This document shows positions 43,130-50,787 of a stretch of 64,000 bases of DNA, one piece after another (within the stretch, counting starts at the first letter, position 1; each line of letters begins with the position of its first letter). A program made the position numbers and the translations under genes. The notes under the pieces were generated by a model. The model was not told the DNA's origin and did not search any database. It worked only from the letters and a program-made list of their open reading frames with translations. The DNA is from Bosea sp. 124 (GTDB taxonomy: Bacteria; Pseudomonadota; Alphaproteobacteria; Rhizobiales; Beijerinckiaceae): NCBI RefSeq assembly GCF_003046175.1, contig NZ_PZZM01000001.1, positions 5,225,001 through 5,289,000 of the forward strand. The letters are read 5' to 3'.

Positions 43130-44356
43130 GTGAACATGCACACCAGCCATCCGCGCGCCGAGGACGAGATCGGCGCCTTTCAGCTCCCGCCCTCCGTCCG
43201 CGAATACCGCGATCTGGCGCGCCGCATCGTGCGCGAGGAACTGATGCCGCTCGAGCGCGAATTCCTGGCGAGCCCCAACCATGCCTATGGCCTGCCGCCG
43301 ACCGTCAACATCCGGTCGGTCTTCGACAAGAAGACGGCCGACCGGCTCGAAGGCATCTCGCGCGACAGCGGCTTGTTCAACGTGCTGGTGCCGGAGGAGT
43401 TCGGCGGCCCCGGCCTCTCGCTGCTGGCGCAGGTCGTGCTGGAGGAGGAGTTCAACTACTCGCCGGTGCCCTTCCCCTATGCCAGCGTCCCCAACATCCT
43501 CTACGAGTGCCGCGGCGACCAGGTCGAGCGCTTCCTGAAGCCGGTCGTCAGTGGCGAATGGACCACCGCTTTCGCCCAGACCGAGCCCGGCGCCGGCTCC
43601 GATCCCGGCGGCATGATGACGACGCGCGCCACCCGCGACGGCGATGGCTGGGTGCTCAACGGCACCAAGATGTGGATCTCCAATGCCGGCGACTGCGAAC
43701 TGGTCATGGTCCAGGCCGTCACCGATCCGGAGAAGCGCCAGCGCGGCGGTATCACCATGTTCCTGGTGCGGCGCGACAACCCCGGCATGAAGGTCGAGGT
43801 GCCGGGAATCGCCACCTGGCTCGGGCCGCGCGCCTCGCAGCACATCATTCATTTCGACGATTGCCGCGTGCCCGATTCCGACGTGCTCGGCGAGGTCGGC
43901 AAGGGCTTCGTGCTCGGCCAGAAATGGCTGACGATCCACGACCGGCTGATGCGCGGACCCTATGCGCTGGGCAAGATGCAGCGCGCGCTCGACATGTCGA
44001 TCGACTGGGCCAAGCAGCGCAAGACCTTCGGCAAGCCCATCGCCGAACGCCAAGCGATCCAGTGGAAGCTGGTCGACATGTATGTCGATATCCAGGCCCT
44101 GCGCTCCATGACCTACGAGATGGCCGCCCGTGCCGATTCCGGCGAGGATGTGCGCACGGAAGCCGCGCTCATCAAGATGACCTCGACCGATTGGGGCGCG
44201 CGCTGCCTCGACCACGCCATCCAGATCCATGGCGCCATGGGCGAAGCGCTCGAGCTGCCGCTGACGCTGTTCTACCGCGTGCTGCGCCACGCCCAGATCG
44301 GCGGTGGCACCAGCGAGATCCAGCGCGTCCTCATCGCACGCAAGCTGCTCGCGTGA
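43130..44356 (+). CDS. Acyl-CoA dehydrogenase family protein
   Basis: A 408-residue acyl-CoA dehydrogenase. The flavin-binding A-F-A-Q-T-E-P-G-A-G-S-D-P-G-G is near residue 155, followed by L-N-G-T-K-M-W-I-S-N-A-G-D and Q-I-H-G-A-M-G-E. The expected base loop reads Q-I-G-G-G-T-S-E-I-Q, Gly in place of the MCAD Glu, so the base lies elsewhere or the reaction differs. The GTG at 43130, with AGGGAG eight bases before it, is chosen; an ATG two codons later is possible. Its stop overlaps the hydrolase GTG by 4 bp. Confidence 0.92.
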   Translation: MNMHTSHPRAEDEIGAFQLPPSVREYRDLARRIVREELMPLEREFLASPNHAYGLPPTVNIRSVFDKKTADRLEGISRDSGLFNVLVPEEFGGPGLSLLAQVVLEEEFNYSPVPFPYASVPNILYECRGDQVERFLKPVVSGEWTTAFAQTEPGAGSDPGGMMTTRATRDGDGWVLNGTKMWISNAGDCELVMVQAVTDPEKRQRGGITMFLVRRDNPGMKVEVPGIATWLGPRASQHIIHFDDCRVPDSDVLGEVGKGFVLGQKWLTIHDRLMRGPYALGKMQRALDMSIDWAKQRKTFGKPIAERQAIQWKLVDMYVDIQALRSMTYEMAARADSGEDVRTEAALIKMTSTDWGARCLDHAIQIHGAMGEALELPLTLFYRVLRHAQIGGGTSEIQRVLIARKLLA

Positions 44357-45243
44357 CGCAGGAGGCGCAGATCGCCCGCCCGCTGCCGGGTCCGGCAATG
44401 GACGGCGCGCCGCCCTGGGCCGCGCTCGCGGCACAGTCGCGCCAATTCCGCACGCCTTGCGGGGCGGGCGAGATGGTCTGGCATTGCTGGGGCGAAGGCG
44501 GCGCCCCGCTCGTGCTGCTGCATGGCGGCGCCGGGAGCTGGCTGCACTGGATCCGCACGATTCCCGCCTTCGCGGGCGAGCGGATGGTGGTGGTGCCGGA
44601 CATTCCCGGCCTCGGCGGCTCCGCCGTACCGCCTGAACCGGACCCGGCGACCATTGCCGCCATCGTCCTGAGCGGCCTCGAGGAGGTCATCGGCAAGAGC
44701 CCGCAGGGCGAAGGCGCGCGCTTCGACATCGCCGGCTTTTCCTATGGCGGGGCTCTCGCCGGTTTCGTCGCCGCACAGGCGGGCTCGCGGGCGCGCTCCC
44801 TGACTCTGGTCGGCTCGGGCGGGCTCGGCATCGCCATCAACAGCGTCGCGCTCGAACGCGTGCGCGACAAGAGCGGTGCCGAGCGCGACGCCGCCAACCG
44901 CGCCAATCTGCTGCGCTGGATGATCGCCGACCCGGCCCATCTCGATGCGCAGGCCGTGGCGATCCAGGACTGGAACAGCCGCCACGCCCGCTATGACAGC
45001 CGGCCGATCGGCCGCGGCGCGCTCCTGCCGGAGCAATTGCGCCAGCTCGACATCCCGATCGCCGGAATCTGGGGCGAACAGGACCACGCCGTGCGCGGCT
45101 CGCTGCACCATGTCGAGGCGACCTTGCGCGCCATCCGGCCGGAGATGCCGTTCCGTATCGTTCCCGCCGCAGGGCACTGGGTCGCCTATGAGGCGCCCGA
45201 CGCCTTTGCCCGTGCGCTGCGCGAGGTGCTCGCTCCGCCATGA
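44353..45243 (+). CDS. Alpha/beta-fold hydrolase (paralogue of 14363 product)
   Basis: A 296-residue alpha/beta hydrolase starting at a GTG inside the stop of the acyl-CoA dehydrogenase gene. It has V-L-L-H-G-G-A-G-S-W-L-H-W near residue 54, nucleophile elbow G-F-S-Y-G-G with Ser, Asp in G-E-Q-D-H, and His in P-A-A-G-H-W-V-A-Y-E-A-P-D. Apart from an extra N-terminal 25 residues it is colinear with the 14363-15205 product, sharing R-T-I-P, P-G-L-G and L-G-I. An ATG at 44398 is the alternative start. Probably a C-C or ester-cleaving enzyme ending this operon. Confidence 0.92.
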   Translation: MTQEAQIARPLPGPAMDGAPPWAALAAQSRQFRTPCGAGEMVWHCWGEGGAPLVLLHGGAGSWLHWIRTIPAFAGERMVVVPDIPGLGGSAVPPEPDPATIAAIVLSGLEEVIGKSPQGEGARFDIAGFSYGGALAGFVAAQAGSRARSLTLVGSGGLGIAINSVALERVRDKSGAERDAANRANLLRWMIADPAHLDAQAVAIQDWNSRHARYDSRPIGRGALLPEQLRQLDIPIAGIWGEQDHAVRGSLHHVEATLRAIRPEMPFRIVPAAGHWVAYEAPDAFARALREVLAPP

Positions 45244-45301
45244 CGAATCCGCATGGCAACTCGACCCTTGACGATAGGTCCGCGCCATGTGATCGTCGTC
45301 G

Positions 45302-45332
45302 ATAACGAATGAATAATTTGCATAGCGAATAC
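45302..45332. promoter_or_regulatory. TATTCGC-type operator region
   Basis: ATAaCGAATg (45302-45311) and ATAgCGAATA (45322-45331) are direct copies 20 bp (two helical turns) apart, in an A/T-rich block just upstream of the leader ORF. On the minus strand the second reads TATTCGCTAT, as at 41242-41258. A probable IclR target controlling the downstream MaoC and Liv genes. Confidence 0.6.
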
Positions 45333-45343
45333 GGGAGGTTGTC

Positions 45344-45406
45344 ATGATGTCTGCAGAAGCATTGTCGCCCCGCCCGTCCACCGGCGTTTCTGGAGCGCGG
45401 CCATGA
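45344..45406 (+). CDS. Short leader ORF (20 codons) overlapping the MaoC-like gene
   Basis: A tiny frame encodes M-M-S-A-E-A-L-S-P-R-P-S-T-G-V-S-G-A-R-P. It has the best ribosome-binding site of the neighbourhood, GGGAGG six bases before the ATG, and its TGA overlaps the ATG of the next gene in an ATGA arrangement. The MaoC-like gene itself has no separate Shine-Dalgarno sequence. The frame therefore probably works by translational coupling: ribosomes finishing the leader restart on the MaoC gene. No function for the peptide itself is implied. Confidence 0.55.
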   Translation: MMSAEALSPRPSTGVSGARP

Positions 45407-45912
45407 CGGCCGCCGCAGCCCTGCGCCAACAGCCGCAGCCCATCGTCCGCGTCTTCGAGGATGTGGCGGTCGGCGACGAGATCGGCCCGCTGTTCAAGGG
45501 GCCGCTGACCACAGCGCATCTGATGCGCTGGTCGGCCGCCATGGAGAACTGGCACAAGATCCACTACGACCTGCCCTTCGCCACCGGCCACGACAAGCTG
45601 CCGGGCCTGCTGGTGAACGGGTCGCTCAAGCAGCAGTTCATCGCGCAGTTGCTGAAGGACTGGGCCGGCCCGGCCGGCTGGCTCTGGAAGATCCGCTTCC
45701 AGTTCCGCGCCATGAACCTCGTCGGCGAAAAGCTCTCGGTCTGGGCCAAGGTCACCGCGACCCGCGTGTCTGCGGGCTATGGGCTGCTCGATGTCGATCT
45801 CGGCATCCGCAACGAGGCCGGCGTCGAATCCACCCCCGGCGCGGCGACGGTCGCGCTGCCGTTCCGCGATGGGCCGGCAGTCCCCTACCCCTTCGTGCCG
45901 CCGGCCGCGTGA
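45403..45912 (+). CDS. MaoC-like hot-dog hydratase (C-terminal-half type)
   Basis: A 169-residue hot-dog protein. After F-E-D-V-A-V-G-D-E-I-G-P it has the hydratase-type motif M-E-N-W-H-K-I-H-Y-D-L-P-F-A near residue 48, containing the probable catalytic His, and L-P-G-L-L-V-N-G-S-L-K-Q-Q-F. It resembles the catalytic half of heteromeric MaoC enzymes, with the 42574 product a candidate for the other half. It is translationally coupled to the short leader ORF by an ATGA overlap and followed 138 bp later by the Liv importer genes. Confidence 0.9.
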   Translation: MTAAAALRQQPQPIVRVFEDVAVGDEIGPLFKGPLTTAHLMRWSAAMENWHKIHYDLPFATGHDKLPGLLVNGSLKQQFIAQLLKDWAGPAGWLWKIRFQFRAMNLVGEKLSVWAKVTATRVSAGYGLLDVDLGIRNEAGVESTPGAATVALPFRDGPAVPYPFVPPAA

Positions 45913-46050
45913 GCCGGCCCGCGCAAGACAATCTGGCGCGCCGGGCGACCGGCCGTGCCGACGGAGAAAGACGAGAGCCGACTGCGTGAACTGACGTCAA
46001 TCAATAAGGGCGCATCCACAGAAGCTGCGCCTCATCCCGGGAGGTAACCA

Positions 46051-47235
46051 ATGAAGACCCTGAAGAAAACCCTGTTTGCGGGTGCTGCTGCGGCGGCGCT
46101 GTTCGCTGCTTCGCCGGTTCTCGCGGCCTGCGAGCTCAAGATCGGCGTCGTCGGCGGCCTCTCCGGCGCGACGGCCCAATGGGGCCTGGCGCTGAAGGGC
46201 GCCGCCGAATATCTCGCGGCCGAGGCCAATGCGGCCGGCGGTGGCGGGCTCAAGGTCGGCAACGAGCTTTGCAAGATCTCGACCATCGCCGTCGACAGCA
46301 AGGCGACGGCCGAGGGCGCGGCGGCGGCCGCCAACCAGCTCGTCAGCCAGAACGTCAAGTTCATCCTCGGCCCGGTGGTGACGCCGGAGGCGACCGGCAT
46401 CAAGCCGATCGCGCTGCGCAACAAGCTGCTGGTGTTCCAGAACAGCTTCGCCAAGGACGCGATCGGACCGCGCTGGCCGCTGGTGTTCCATGAGGGCCCC
46501 GGCCCCAGCGTCTGGGCGGATTCGATCGTCAAGGTCGCGAAGACCAAGTTCAACATCAAATCCGTCGTGCTGGTGGCTCCCAACGACCAGGGCGGCACCG
46601 ACATCACCTCGGTCGACATCGAGGCCTACAAGGCCAACGGCATCGAGGCCTCGGAAGAGTTCTACCAGCGCGGCAACCCGAACTTCGCGGCGGTGGTGGC
46701 GCGCGTCCTGGCCAAGAACCCCGACACGGTCGATACCTCCTCGACGGCGCCCGGCGATGCCGGCGTGCTGGTCAAGCAGCTTCGCCAGGCCGGCTTCACC
46801 GGCACGATCGGCCGTCTCGGCGGCCCGGCGACGGACGAAATCCTGCGAGTCGCCGGCGGCCCCGACGTGCTCAAGAACTTCTACTGGTACGAGAACGTAC
46901 CGCTGGAGGACCCCAACATCCGCGCCATCGCCGACGACTACAAGAAGCTGATGGGCACGGCGCCGCCGGAAAACACCATGCTCTACCTCTGGGTCGGCGT
47001 AGGACGCCTGCTGTTCCAGGCGATCTCGAACGCCGGCACGATCACCGATACCGAGAAGGTCGCCGAAGTGCTGCGCAAGCTGCCGATCAACGACAAGAAT
47101 CTCGGCAAGGGCCGCTGGACCGGCAAGTCCTTCTTCGGCATCCAGCAGGAGGTCTCCTTCCCCTTCGGCATCGGCCTGATCGTGGATGGCAAGGTGCAGC
47201 CGATCCTGCGCGCCGAAGTGCCCGAGGTCGATTGA
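46051..47235 (+). CDS. Branched-chain amino-acid-type ABC transporter, substrate-binding protein
   Basis: A 394-residue periplasmic ligand-binding protein of the LivK type (peripla_BP_6). It has a Sec signal peptide (M-K-T-L-K-K-T, hydrophobic Ala-rich core) with cleavage after A-S-P-V-L-A; L-A-A-C could also serve as a lipobox. The mature chain starts C-E-L-K-I-G-V-V-G-G-L-S-G. In Hyphomicrobiales such systems often import aromatic or organic acids, not only amino acids, and the enzymatic context supports that. GGGAGG lies 7 bases before the ATG. A 228-bp gap with an AATGCAT palindrome separates it from the permease genes. Confidence 0.93.
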   Translation: MKTLKKTLFAGAAAAALFAASPVLAACELKIGVVGGLSGATAQWGLALKGAAEYLAAEANAAGGGGLKVGNELCKISTIAVDSKATAEGAAAAANQLVSQNVKFILGPVVTPEATGIKPIALRNKLLVFQNSFAKDAIGPRWPLVFHEGPGPSVWADSIVKVAKTKFNIKSVVLVAPNDQGGTDITSVDIEAYKANGIEASEEFYQRGNPNFAAVVARVLAKNPDTVDTSSTAPGDAGVLVKQLRQAGFTGTIGRLGGPATDEILRVAGGPDVLKNFYWYENVPLEDPNIRAIADDYKKLMGTAPPENTMLYLWVGVGRLLFQAISNAGTITDTEKVAEVLRKLPINDKNLGKGRWTGKSFFGIQQEVSFPFGIGLIVDGKVQPILRAEVPEVD

Positions 47236-47335
47236 CGACAATCGAGGGATCCGCCGGCGCGACCGGCAAACCCCTCGATCCCACCGCCTTCGAACCGCTG
47301 CGTCTCCCTCAGTGGCGTCCTGTCGGCCCATCGCG

Positions 47336-47350
47336 AATGCATGATGCATT
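47336..47350. promoter_or_regulatory. AATGCAT palindrome (AATGCATCAT-type operator)
   Basis: AATGCAT-G-ATGCATT is a perfect 7-1-7 inverted repeat. Its right part, ATGATGCATT (47341-47350), is the exact complement of AATGCATCAT. It lies 114 bp before livH, inside the gap after the binding-protein gene, and suggests a second promoter for the permease and ATPase genes under the regulator of the AATGCATCAT set. Confidence 0.6.
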
Positions 47351-47463
47351 GATGATGGGCCGAAGACCCGCCGGAACGCACCAAGACAAATGTCTGGCCG
47401 GTCCAGCGCCCCGGGCGGCTTCGCCCCGGACGCGCCACCGCACAGGACCTGGAGGAACGGCTC

Positions 47464-48330
47464 ATGACGGGCTTCGTGTCGGCCGGCTTGATCGGCATCA
47501 GTCTCGGCGCGCAATACGCGCTGCTGGCGCTCGGTTTCACGCTGATCTTCGGCATTCTCGGCGTGGTCAATTTCGCGCATGGCGGCTTCTATGTGCTCGG
47601 CGGGTATGCCGCCTATAGCTGCGTCGCCTTTCTCGGCATGCCGTATCCGCTGGCCGTGATCGTCGCGATGTTCGCGACCGGCGCGCTGGGCTACGTCTTC
47701 GAGCTCTTCGTCGTGGAGCGCGTGGTCGACGACCATCTCGCGACGCTGATGCTGACATTGGGGCTGTATCTCATGATCGGCACCGGCGTTCAGGCCGTGT
47801 TCGGGCCGGAATCGCCGCAATTCAGCTTCCCCATCACCGGGACGCTGCGCTTCGGCGGCTTCTACATCCCGCTCGAGAACCTCGTCGTCCTGGCCGTCTG
47901 CCTCGTCGCGATCGGCGCCGTCTACTTCCTGATGTACCGCACCGATCTCGGGCGCGGCTTGAGGGCGCTGGCCGACAACCGGGCGGTCGCCGCCACGCAA
48001 GGTTTGCGCCCGAAGCTACTGTTTCCGCTGGCTTTCGCGCTGTCGTGCGGCCTCGCGGGCCTGACCGGCGCGCTGGTCACGCCGATCCTGTCGCTCGGCC
48101 CGCTCGTCGGCGAGCCGGTGCTGGCGATGGCCTTCCTGACCGTCATCCTCGGCGGCTTCGGCTCGATCGTCGGCGCCACGGTCGCGGCCTTCCTGGTCGG
48201 CCTGATCGAAGCCTATTCGGTCGTCTATCTCGGCGGTTCGAAGGGCGCTCTCGCGCTGTTCGTGCTGGTTCTCATCGTGCTGATCGTGAAGCCCTCGGGC
48301 CTGTTCGGCAAAGAAGCGCGGGGAGCCTGA
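47464..48330 (+). CDS. livH: Branched-chain-type ABC transporter permease LivH
   Basis: A 288-residue integral membrane permease with about eight hydrophobic segments. It has G-L-I-G-I-S-L-G-A-Q-Y-A-L-L-A-L-G-F-T-L-I-F near residue 8, V-V-N-F-A-H-G-G-F-Y-V-L-G-G-Y-A (the LivH N-F-A-H-G motif), and the cytoplasmic EAA-like loop G-L-R-A-L-A-D-N-R-A-V-A-A-T-Q-G. The end is V-L-I-V-K-P-S-G-L-F-G. GGAGGA precedes the ATG. It pairs with LivM, whose start is 2 bp after its stop. Confidence 0.95.
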   Translation: MTGFVSAGLIGISLGAQYALLALGFTLIFGILGVVNFAHGGFYVLGGYAAYSCVAFLGMPYPLAVIVAMFATGALGYVFELFVVERVVDDHLATLMLTLGLYLMIGTGVQAVFGPESPQFSFPITGTLRFGGFYIPLENLVVLAVCLVAIGAVYFLMYRTDLGRGLRALADNRAVAATQGLRPKLLFPLAFALSCGLAGLTGALVTPILSLGPLVGEPVLAMAFLTVILGGFGSIVGATVAAFLVGLIEAYSVVYLGGSKGALALFVLVLIVLIVKPSGLFGKEARGA

Positions 48331-48332
48331 CC

Positions 48333-49346
48333 ATGGCGCGTATCAGCCAGTTCGGCAGCGAGATCGCCGCGATCGCCATCATCGGCTTAAGCTTCCTCAT
48401 CCCCTTCATCACCGACAGCCCCTTCGCCTATTCGACGCATAACCTGATCGCGGTCGCGGTGACGGCGGCCTTCAGCGTCTACATCATGCTGCGCATGGAC
48501 CTGCTGACCTTCGCCGTGCCGGCCTTCATGGCGGTCGGCGGCTATGCGGCGGCCATCGCCAGTCTAAAGGGCGGGATCGTCGACAGCTTTGCCCTGACAG
48601 CGCTGAGCTTCATTGCACCCGCGATCGTGGCGCTGCCGCTTGGCATCCTCGTATTGCGGCTGCGTGGCATCTATTTCGTGCTCGTCACCTTCCTGCTGAC
48701 GCAGATCCTGCAATTGCTGATCTTCGAGACGCCGGGCCTGACCGGCGGCACCAACGGCCTCGTCGGCATGCCGGCGACCATGATCTTCGGCATCGAGCTC
48801 GCCGACAACAAATCCGTGCTGCTGCTGGCCATCGGCGTCGCGTTCGCCGCAGCCGTCATCACCGCGCTCGTCTCGGGCTATCTCCGGCGCGAATTCGCGG
48901 CCATCGAGGAGAACGAGGTGCTGGCGCAAAGCCTCGGCCTCGTCGTCTGGCGCTACAAGGTGATCGGCTTCGTCGTGGCCGCAGGCCTTGCCGGCATGGC
49001 CGGCTTCTCGCTGGTCAACATGCTGCTGACCGCGCATCCGACGTCGTTCTCGCCGCAATCCTCGGTCAACTACATCGCCTACACCATCATCGGCGGGCGC
49101 GGCTCGATGCTCGGACCATTGGTGGGCAGCACGCTCCTGGTCTGGATGTCGAGCATCTTCAGCACGCATGGCGAGTTCTCGGAAGGGCTCTACGGGCTGC
49201 TGATCATGGTCGTCGTGCTGGCCGCGCGCGGCGGCGTCGTCGGCACCGTGGCCGCGCTGTATCGGCGGCTGTTCCGGCAGACCCGCGCGACCGCCGCCAC
49301 ACCGATGGTCGGCACGGTGAAGGAGGCAGCTCATGAGCACGGATAA
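48333..49346 (+). CDS. livM: Branched-chain-type ABC transporter permease LivM
   Basis: A 337-residue membrane permease. It contains V-Y-I-M-L-R-M-D-L-L-T-F-A-V-P-A-F-M, then the G-G-T-N-G-L-V-G-M-P loop typical of LivM and the ATPase-contact segment F-A-A-I-E-E-N-E-V-L-A-Q-S-L-G. The ATG at 48333, 2 bp after the livH stop, is used since the longer frame to 48045 only shadows livH. The last 14 bp overlap the livG gene. Confidence 0.95.
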   Translation: MARISQFGSEIAAIAIIGLSFLIPFITDSPFAYSTHNLIAVAVTAAFSVYIMLRMDLLTFAVPAFMAVGGYAAAIASLKGGIVDSFALTALSFIAPAIVALPLGILVLRLRGIYFVLVTFLLTQILQLLIFETPGLTGGTNGLVGMPATMIFGIELADNKSVLLLAIGVAFAAAVITALVSGYLRREFAAIEENEVLAQSLGLVVWRYKVIGFVVAAGLAGMAGFSLVNMLLTAHPTSFSPQSSVNYIAYTIIGGRGSMLGPLVGSTLLVWMSSIFSTHGEFSEGLYGLLIMVVVLAARGGVVGTVAALYRRLFRQTRATAATPMVGTVKEAAHEHG

Positions 49347-50091
49347 CGCGGCGGGCCGGGCCGGCTCGCTCGACGTCAGGTCGATCTCGAAGAATTTCGG
49401 CGGCCTGCGCGTGTTCAGCGAGATCAGCTTCACGCTGGCGCCGGGCGAATTGATGGGCGTGATCGGCCCCAACGGCGCCGGCAAGACGACGCTGATCAAC
49501 GTGATCTCGGGCAAGCTTCCGCCCAGCGCCGGCAGCATCCTGCTCGATGGCCGCGAGATCGGCGGCATGCCGTTCCATTCGCTGAGCCGGCTCGGGCTGG
49601 TGCGCAGCTTCCAGCAGACCAACACCTTCAAGAGCGCGACGGTGCGCGAGAACCTCGCCCGCGCGATCCGCTTCAGCGGCAGCCCACCCTCGATCTGGGG
49701 CAAGCTCGACGGCATGCTGAGGCAGTTCGACCTCGTCCCGCGCCTCGACGTACCGAGCGACAAGCTGCCCTACGGCCTGCAGAAGATGCTGGGCCTTGTC
49801 CTGGCCTACACCACCTCGCCGCGCGTGCTGCTGCTCGACGAGCCGGCGGCCGGGCTGGAGCGGCGCGAGCGCCAGCAGGTCGACGCCTTCGTCAAGGCGG
49901 CCCAGGTCGATCATGGCTGCGCCGTGCTGATCGTCGAACACGACATGGACCTGATCAAACGGCTCTGCCCGCGCATCCTGGTGCTCGACGCCGGCCGCAT
50001 CCTGGCCGAGGGCGCGCCCGCCGAGGTACTGGCGCGGCCCGATGTCATCGCCGCCTATATGGGCATCGTCGACGACGAGGAGGCCGCCTGA
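49333..50091 (+). CDS. livG: Branched-chain-type ABC transporter ATPase LivG
   Basis: A 252-residue ATP-binding subunit. Walker A G-P-N-G-A-G-K-T-T lies at about residue 47; Walker B is V-L-L-L-D-E-P-A-A-G-L. The ABC signature is degenerate: where L-S-G-G would stand the sequence reads K-L-P-Y-G-L-Q-K-M, as in many LivG proteins. The tail A-R-P-D-V-I-A-A-Y-M-G is typical. AGGAGG precedes the start. It overlaps livM and is followed with a 1-bp overlap by livF. Confidence 0.94.
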   Translation: MSTDNAAGRAGSLDVRSISKNFGGLRVFSEISFTLAPGELMGVIGPNGAGKTTLINVISGKLPPSAGSILLDGREIGGMPFHSLSRLGLVRSFQQTNTFKSATVRENLARAIRFSGSPPSIWGKLDGMLRQFDLVPRLDVPSDKLPYGLQKMLGLVLAYTTSPRVLLLDEPAAGLERRERQQVDAFVKAAQVDHGCAVLIVEHDMDLIKRLCPRILVLDAGRILAEGAPAEVLARPDVIAAYMGIVDDEEAA

Positions 50092-50783
50092 TGCTTTCGG
50101 TCGAGGATATCGAAGTCCGCTATGGCGGCATTACCGCGCTCCACAAGGTCTCGATCGAGGTCGAGGAGGGCGAGACCGTGCTGCTGATCGGCGCCAACGG
50201 CGCCGGCAAGTCGAGCCTGATCAACGCTGTGATCGGCGCGACGCAGATCTGCGGCGGGCGCATCCGCTTTCGGGGCCAGGACGTCAGCGCCCTGACCTCC
50301 GACCAGCGCGCGCGCGCCGGCATCGGCTATTCGCCGGAGGGGCGACGGGTGTTCGGCACGCTCTCGGTCGCCGACAACGTGCTGTCGGGGGCCTTCGGCA
50401 TGGGGCGCAAGCACCAGCAGGAGGCCTTCGACTGGCTCAGCTCGACCTTCCCGATCCTGGCCGAACGCGCCAGCCAGCCGGCCGGCCAGCTCAGCGGCGG
50501 CGAGCAGCAGATCGTCGCCTTCGCCCGCGCCATGAGTTCCTATCCGAAGCTGCTGCTGCTCGACGAGCCGTTCCTCGGCCTCGCGCCGGTCTGGATCCAG
50601 CGCATCAGCGATGCGGTGCGCGAAATCCAGCGTCGCGGCACCACCATCCTGATGACCGAGCAGATGGCCCGCCCGGCGCTGAAGCTCGCGACGCGCGGCT
50701 ACATCATGCGCGGCGGCGAGGTCCGGCGCAGCGGCAGCGTCGCCGATATCGGCGATGCCGCCCTTGTCGAGGAGTACCTGTAA
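50091..50783 (+). CDS. livF: Branched-chain-type ABC transporter ATPase LivF
   Basis: A 230-residue ATP-binding subunit with Walker A G-A-N-G-A-G-K-S-S near residue 37, signature L-S-G-G-E-Q-Q and Walker B L-L-L-L-D-E-P-F-L-G-L. Its TGATG overlap with livG ensures coupled translation. The expected N-terminal sequence M-L-S-V-E-D-I-E-V-R-Y-G-G-I-T-A-L is present. It completes a full importer (binding protein, two permeases, two ATPases). The hydratase gene follows by 4 bp, so catabolism and uptake are co-transcribed. Confidence 0.95.
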   Translation: MLSVEDIEVRYGGITALHKVSIEVEEGETVLLIGANGAGKSSLINAVIGATQICGGRIRFRGQDVSALTSDQRARAGIGYSPEGRRVFGTLSVADNVLSGAFGMGRKHQQEAFDWLSSTFPILAERASQPAGQLSGGEQQIVAFARAMSSYPKLLLLDEPFLGLAPVWIQRISDAVREIQRRGTTILMTEQMARPALKLATRGYIMRGGEVRRSGSVADIGDAALVEEYL

Positions 50784-50787
50784 GTCG

